From: Gammaproteobacteria bacterium
GTDB lineage: Bacteria; Pseudomonadota; Gammaproteobacteria; SZUA-140
DNA: 9,555 bases
Assembly (NCBI GenBank): GCA_026994735.1
Contig: JALWQD010000016.1
Location: 1 to 9,555 of the forward strand
Direction of reading: 5' to 3'
The notes beneath the pieces were generated by a model, which worked only from the letters and a program-made list of their open reading frames with translations, searched no databases and was not told the origin of the DNA. Both the position numbers and the translations under genes were made by a program. Of the stretch, positions 6,371 through 9,555 are shown piece after piece. The first letter of the stretch is position 1. Every line of letters starts with the position of its first letter.

Positions 6371-6410
6371 CCCGGTGATATAACGATTGCCAGAGCGCAA
6401 GCTCGTCGGA

Positions 6411-6446
6411 CCCCCTGTTGTCCTTTTGTGCAACAGGGGGTTTTTT
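6411..6446 (+). terminator. Strong intrinsic terminator of the peroxiredoxin gene
   Basis: CCCCCTGTTG (6411-6420) and CAACAGGGGG (6431-6440) form a perfect 10-bp stem with a 10-base loop, followed at once by TTTTTT (6441-6446). It lies 40 bases after the peroxiredoxin stop and 20 bases before the convergent end of pilT. On the minus strand no T-run follows the hairpin, so it should act mainly on plus-strand transcription. Confidence 0.93.
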
Positions 6447-6465
6447 GTTGCGGCCTTCGGGGCTG

Positions 6466-7503
6466 CTAAGAGAAGAGTTCTTTATTGTTCGCCTTCAGGC
6501 GCGCATCATTGCGACTGACAATGCCTTTATCTACCAGCACGCTGAGACACTGATCAAGGGTTTGCATGCCCATCCCCTGGCCGGTCTGAATGGCCGAATA
6601 CATCTGCGGCACCTTGTTTTCACGAATTAAATTGCGGATAGCCGGCGTCCCGATCATGATTTCATGGGCGGCAGCCCGGCCACCACCGGTCTTTTTCAAC
6701 AGTGCCTGGGAGATGACCGCGCGCAGTGATTCCGACAACATCGAGCGTACCATTTCTTTCTCGGCGGCCGGAAAGACATCAATAATCCGGTCAATGGTTT
6801 TTGCCGCTGAGCTGGTATGCAAGGTACCAAAGACCATGTGGCCGGTTTCGGCAGCGGTCAGTGCCAGACCTATAGTTTCCGGATCACGCATTTCGCCGAC
6901 CAGGATGATATCGGGATCTTCACGCAAGGCTGAACGCAGAGACTCCGAGAAGCCGTGCGAATCACGCCCCCTTTCACGTTGGGTGATGAGGCAGCGTTTG
7001 CTCTGATGAACGAATTCGATGGGATCCTCAAGGGTCAGGATATGACCGTATTCATTGGCATTCTTGTAGTCGAGCATGGCCGCCAGTGTTGTTGATTTAC
7101 CTGAGCCGGTCGGGCCTGTGACGAGGACAATACCGCGGGGAAACTCGGCAATATCACGGAAAATATCAGGGGCGCCGAGTTCTTCCAGGCTCAATATTGT
7201 CGATGGAATGGTACGGAAGACGCCACCAAGACCGCGATTATGATTGAAAACATTGACGCGAAAACGGGCCAGGCCGCTAATTTCGAATGAGAAATCGGTT
7301 TCCAGATGTTCTTCGAAATCCTTCCGTTGTTTGTCATCCATGATGTCATAGAGCATGTTCTGGACGGTCTGGTTATCCAGTGCCGGGACATTGATTCGTC
7401 GCATGTCACCATCGACACGTATCATTGGCGGCATACCGGATGAAATATGAAGATCAGAAGCATCATTTTTGACGCTAAAGGCGAGCAGTTCAGCAATTTC
7501 CAT
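6466..7503 (-). CDS. pilT: Type IV pilus retraction ATPase PilT
   Basis: This 345-residue protein is the hexameric cytoplasmic ATPase that powers pilus retraction and twitching motility. The N-terminal PAS-like domain (about 1-100) contains ASDLHISSGMPPMIRVDG. The RecA-like domain carries Walker A GPTGSGKST (130-138, K136), the Asp box LEDPIEF (158-164, E159 and E163), Walker B DIILVGE (198-204) and the His box between H222 and H229 (GTLHTSSAAKTIDR). AIRNLIRE near residue 290 is the C-terminal motif linked to retraction and separates PilT from PilU. Length equals the usual 344-347. The ATG at 7503 is preceded by AGAGG. It is divergent from yggS, as in Pseudomonas, but its downstream neighbour is the convergent peroxiredoxin gene, not pilU. 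Segment QRERGRD replaces the more usual QREVHRD. Identification is very confident. Confidence 0.97.
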   Translation of the reverse strand: MEIAELLAFSVKNDASDLHISSGMPPMIRVDGDMRRINVPALDNQTVQNMLYDIMDDKQRKDFEEHLETDFSFEISGLARFRVNVFNHNRGLGGVFRTIPSTILSLEELGAPDIFRDIAEFPRGIVLVTGPTGSGKSTTLAAMLDYKNANEYGHILTLEDPIEFVHQSKRCLITQRERGRDSHGFSESLRSALREDPDIILVGEMRDPETIGLALTAAETGHMVFGTLHTSSAAKTIDRIIDVFPAAEKEMVRSMLSESLRAVISQALLKKTGGGRAAAHEIMIGTPAIRNLIRENKVPQMYSAIQTGQGMGMQTLDQCLSVLVDKGIVSRNDARLKANNKELFS

Positions 7504-7732
7504 ATTTTTACCTCTGTAGCAATGTGTGCGGCGTCACGTTATGACCTTGTCAAAAATTAGCGGCAAGCGTGATTCATGCTTGAGTTTCAGCGATTTGATG
7601 GCCGGGTGGGCACATGTAGCGGCTGCTGTGAAGGAAACTGACGGGATCTTTCAAGTGATGGCCAGGCCGGAGGTGAAAGATGGCTTCTTGCGGGCTGTTT
7701 TCGCTGTCTGAATGTGGCGCTATAGTAGCGAG
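7504..7732. promoter_or_regulatory. Divergent intergenic region between pilT and yggS
   Basis: This 229-bp region separates the divergent starts of pilT and yggS. It contains the pilT Shine-Dalgarno, the candidate pilT promoter with its palindrome, and TATAGT (7721-7726) in front of yggS. A 61-codon plus-strand frame (7526-7711) spans most of it but lacks a ribosome binding site and family resemblance, so it is not called as a gene. Confidence 0.5.
7538..7566 (-). promoter_or_regulatory. Candidate pilT promoter
   Basis: On the minus strand TTGCCG (7561-7566) and CATAAC (7538-7543) are separated by 17 bases, each matching four of six consensus positions. Transcription would begin about 30 bases before the pilT ATG. 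An imperfect palindrome, AAGCGTGA-T-TCATGCTT (7565-7581), touches the -35 box and could be an operator. Another TTGACA occurs nearby on the same strand but has no good -10 partner. Confidence 0.35.
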
Positions 7733-8428
7733 ATGAAAATATCCTCAGAAGTTGTCGCCGGCCTGTCTGCTGTCAGACAGCGTCTGGCATTGGCTGAGCA
7801 GGCTGGGCGGCGGCAACGTGATGCTGTTGCCTTGCTGGCGGTTAGCAAGCGTCAGTCTGCCACCGCGATTGCTGCCTGCTATGCTGCCGGGCAGCTGAGC
7901 TTTGGTGAAAGTTATCTGCAGGAAGCGATAACCAAGATGGAGACCTTGTCATCATTGCCTATCGACTGGCATTTTATCGGTCGTATCCAGGCGAATAAAA
8001 CGGCCGAGCTGGCGCGGCATTTTTCCTGGGTGCAGAGTGTGGATCGAGGCAAGATTGCTCGCCGGCTGGCCGAGCAGCGCCCTTCATCACTGCCGCCACT
8101 CAATGTCTGTGTGCAGGTCAATATCAGCAACGATCCGGCGAAGGCCGGTGTTACTGCCGATCAGGCCAGTGCCCTTTGTGAACAGGTGCAGGCGTTTTCT
8201 CAATTGTCACTGCGGGGCTTGATGGCTATCCCGCTGGCGCAACAATCTTCGCAACAGCGATGCCAGGAGTTTGCCCGCCTGCGGCAACTGTACCGGACAC
8301 TGCAAGAACAGGGCTTTGCCCTTGATACACTGTCGATGGGGATGTCTGATGATCTTGAGGAAGCCGTCATAGAAGGGGCTACGATGGTTCGTGTGGGCAG
8401 CGCATTGTTTGGTTTACGAGGTGAATAG
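7733..8428 (+). CDS. yggS: YggS/PROSC-family PLP homeostasis protein
   Basis: This 231-residue protein (counted from ATG 7733) belongs to the conserved PLP-binding family resembling the N-terminal barrel of alanine racemase. It acts in the cytoplasm to buffer pyridoxal phosphate and has no proven catalytic activity. The PLP lysine is K39 in LLAVSKRQ. Other family signatures are FGESYLQE, WHFIGRIQANK, LRGLMAIP and SMGMSDDLEEA, then GATMVRVGSALFG, the phosphate-binding end. Two signatures are slightly unusual, FGES where FGEN is common and GRIQAN where GPLQSN is common. ATG 7733 fits the family N-terminus better than ATG 7712, but neither has a clear Shine-Dalgarno. TATAGT at 7721-7726 could be a -10 box that would put the mRNA start at or next to ATG 7733. 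It heads the yggS-proC-yggT group. Confidence 0.93.
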   Translation: MKISSEVVAGLSAVRQRLALAEQAGRRQRDAVALLAVSKRQSATAIAACYAAGQLSFGESYLQEAITKMETLSSLPIDWHFIGRIQANKTAELARHFSWVQSVDRGKIARRLAEQRPSSLPPLNVCVQVNISNDPAKAGVTADQASALCEQVQAFSQLSLRGLMAIPLAQQSSQQRCQEFARLRQLYRTLQEQGFALDTLSMGMSDDLEEAVIEGATMVRVGSALFGLRGE

Positions 8429-8550
8429 GACGTTTTACGCTAGACTGTCGTTATGCTGCTAAGTAAAGACGTCGGGTGCAACCATCCTCTCAACGTCGGC
8501 AAGCGCTACAATGTCTTATTGACAGATTACCTTAGATCTAGGGAAGGCCC
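8429..8550 (+). promoter_or_regulatory. yggS-proC spacer with candidate internal promoter
   Basis: This 122-bp spacer holds TACAAT (8507-8512), a good -10 box, but the matching -35 position is poor. A TTGACA at 8519-8524 lacks a -10 box at the right distance. ACGTCGG occurs twice, at 8469 and 8493. GGGAAGG (8541-8547) is the proC ribosome binding site. The spacer is longer than in a tight operon, so proC may have its own promoter. Confidence 0.3.
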
Positions 8551-9372
8551 ATGAAGAACAGTCAAATCACCTTTATTGGTGGCGGAAATATGGCCAGTTG
8601 CCTGATTGGCGGTTTGCTTGCCGATGGTTTCCCGCGCCAAAAAATAGCCGTTGCTGATCCTGATGCAGCAACACGTGCGAGTCTGCGGGAGCGTTTTGGC
8701 TGCCAGGTCAGTGCTTCCAGTGCTGCCTTTATCGCTGCCGCTGATGTTGTCATTCTGGCCGTTAAGCCGCAGGTCATGCGGACTGTTGTCAGCGAGCTGC
8801 CGGCAGACACCCCCTTGCTGTTGTCGGTTGCCGCCGGTGTTCGGAGCGGTCAGTTGCAGCATTGGCTTGGCCGGCAGGCGGCAATCATTCGCGCCATGCC
8901 GAACACTCCGGCCCTTGTCAGTAGCGGTGCGACGGCTTTATTTGCCAATGAGCAGGTATCTGCTGGCCAGCGTGAATTGGCCGAATTTATCCTCCGGGCA
9001 GTGGGTTTGACATTGTGGCTTGAGGATGAAACAGCGATGGATGCCGTGACGGCAGTTTCTGGCAGTGGACCGGCCTATTTTTTCTATTTCATGGAAGCCA
9101 TTGAAGCGGCCGGGCGTGAGCTTGGTTTAAGTGCCGAGGTGGCTCATTTACTGACCTTGCAAACAACCCTGGGCGCTGCTCGTATGGCGCTTGAGAGCGA
9201 GGCTTCTGTCGCTGAATTGAGGCACCAGGTAACCTCACCCGGTGGTACGACAGAGCGTGCCTTGCAAATGCTTGAGAGCGATGCTGTGGCGGAGAAAATC
9301 AGTGCCGCTGTGCGTGCTGCCCGGGCAAGATCACAGGAGCTTTCGATGATGCTCGATGAGGGGACGTCTTGA
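8551..9372 (+). CDS. proC: Pyrroline-5-carboxylate reductase ProC
   Basis: This 273-residue enzyme performs the last step of proline biosynthesis, reducing 1-pyrroline-5-carboxylate to proline with NAD(P)H in the cytoplasm. The N-terminal Rossmann fold begins with FIGGGNMA (8-15). AVKPQ (70-74) and RAMPNTPALVSSG (114-126) follow as expected. The C-terminal dimerisation domain has AVSGSGPAYFFYFMEA (168-183) and HQVTSPGGTTERAL (225-238), which form the substrate site. Length is the standard 270-275. Start ATG 8551 has GGGAAGG just upstream. The stop codon overlaps the yggT start by one base (TGATG), indicating translational coupling. The order yggS-proC-yggT is a widely conserved bacterial cluster. 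No truncation or motif loss is seen. Confidence 0.97.
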   Translation: MKNSQITFIGGGNMASCLIGGLLADGFPRQKIAVADPDAATRASLRERFGCQVSASSAAFIAAADVVILAVKPQVMRTVVSELPADTPLLLSVAAGVRSGQLQHWLGRQAAIIRAMPNTPALVSSGATALFANEQVSAGQRELAEFILRAVGLTLWLEDETAMDAVTAVSGSGPAYFFYFMEAIEAAGRELGLSAEVAHLLTLQTTLGAARMALESEASVAELRHQVTSPGGTTERALQMLESDAVAEKISAAVRAARARSQELSMMLDEGTS

Positions 9373-9555
9373 TGCAGGAATCCTACGTCAATAATGCTGC
9401 TGTTTATATGATTGACACACTTTTTGGTGTCTATTTGTTTTTACTCATGTTGCGTTTTTTGCTGCAATTGACACATGCCAGTTTTTATAACCCGATCAGC
9501 CAGATGTTGGTCAAATTGACCAATCCGCTGTTATTGCCGCTGCGTCGTGTAATCC
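9372..9555 (+). CDS. yggT: YggT-family membrane protein, N-terminal part (cut by window edge)
   Basis: The 61 visible codons encode the start of a YggT-family inner-membrane protein. Residues about 11-33 are a strongly hydrophobic membrane segment (TLFGVYLFLLMLRFLLQL). After it comes the family signature YNPISQ...LTNPLLLPLRR (about 40-59). Full-length relatives usually have two such halves; the second lies beyond the window. The ATG shares its A with the proC stop codon, and GAGGGG near the end of proC serves as ribosome binding site. The family's molecular role is unsettled: roles in osmotic tolerance, cell division or envelope maintenance have been proposed in different bacteria. Confidence 0.92.
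   Translation, partial: MQESYVNNAAVYMIDTLFGVYLFLLMLRFLLQLTHASFYNPISQMLVKLTNPLLLPLRRVI

Noticed and set aside
6450..6466. GCGGCC-TTCGG-GGCTGC hairpin beside the pilT stop as a pilT terminator
   Set aside because: The stem pairs on the plus strand (with one G-T wobble) but has a mismatch on the minus strand, and no T-tract follows in the direction of pilT transcription.
7526..7711. 61-codon plus-strand frame between pilT and yggS
   Set aside because: It starts at GTG without a Shine-Dalgarno, has no family resemblance, and occupies the divergent promoter region.
8469..8499. Direct repeat ACGTCGG, two copies 24 bases apart before proC
   Set aside because: Seven-base repeats at this distance are expected by chance, and no promoter or known regulator site coincides.

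Overview
The window looks like a chromosomal segment of a gammaproteobacterium with moderate GC content. The best evidence is the right end. There pilT is divergent from yggS-proC-yggT, the arrangement I know from Pseudomonas and relatives, and the PilT protein is strongly Pseudomonas-type along its full length. No transposase, integrase, phage gene, CRISPR array or resistance gene is visible.

Layout, left to right. (a) Positions 1-4522, all on the minus strand: the N-terminal part of an ECF-type sigma factor cut by the window edge, an exported DUF547 protein, and a very large (1115 aa) exported surface protein. The large protein has a signal peptide, a CSLREA motif, a right-handed beta-helix region, a choice-of-anchor-Q-like module, four DUF11-type Ig-like repeats, and a C-terminal CFI-box sorting region ending in a membrane segment with basic residues. 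(b) Positions 4523-4966: about 440 bp without a recognisable gene, holding the leader of the surface-protein gene and the downstream side of a tRNA. (c) tRNA-Thr(UGU) on the minus strand with a plausible promoter. (d) On the plus strand, a small PilZ-domain protein, possibly preceded by a 15-codon leader peptide, then a typical 2-Cys peroxiredoxin closed by a strong intrinsic terminator. (e) pilT on the minus strand, convergent with the peroxiredoxin gene, with no pilU following it. (f) On the plus strand, yggS, proC and the start of yggT, probably cotranscribed.

Functional theme. PilT drives type IV pilus retraction, the PilZ protein should bind c-di-GMP, and the giant beta-helix/DUF11 protein is a likely surface adhesin or structural protein. 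The window therefore mixes surface and motility functions with ordinary housekeeping genes (PLP homeostasis, proline synthesis, peroxide defence, tRNA). The least described part is the left third: the CFI-box surface protein, the DUF547 protein and the ECF sigma factor. I found no clear evidence of a new multi-gene system. The best leads are the surface protein's C-terminal sorting region, its long leader, the putative leader peptide before the PilZ gene, and the missing pilU.
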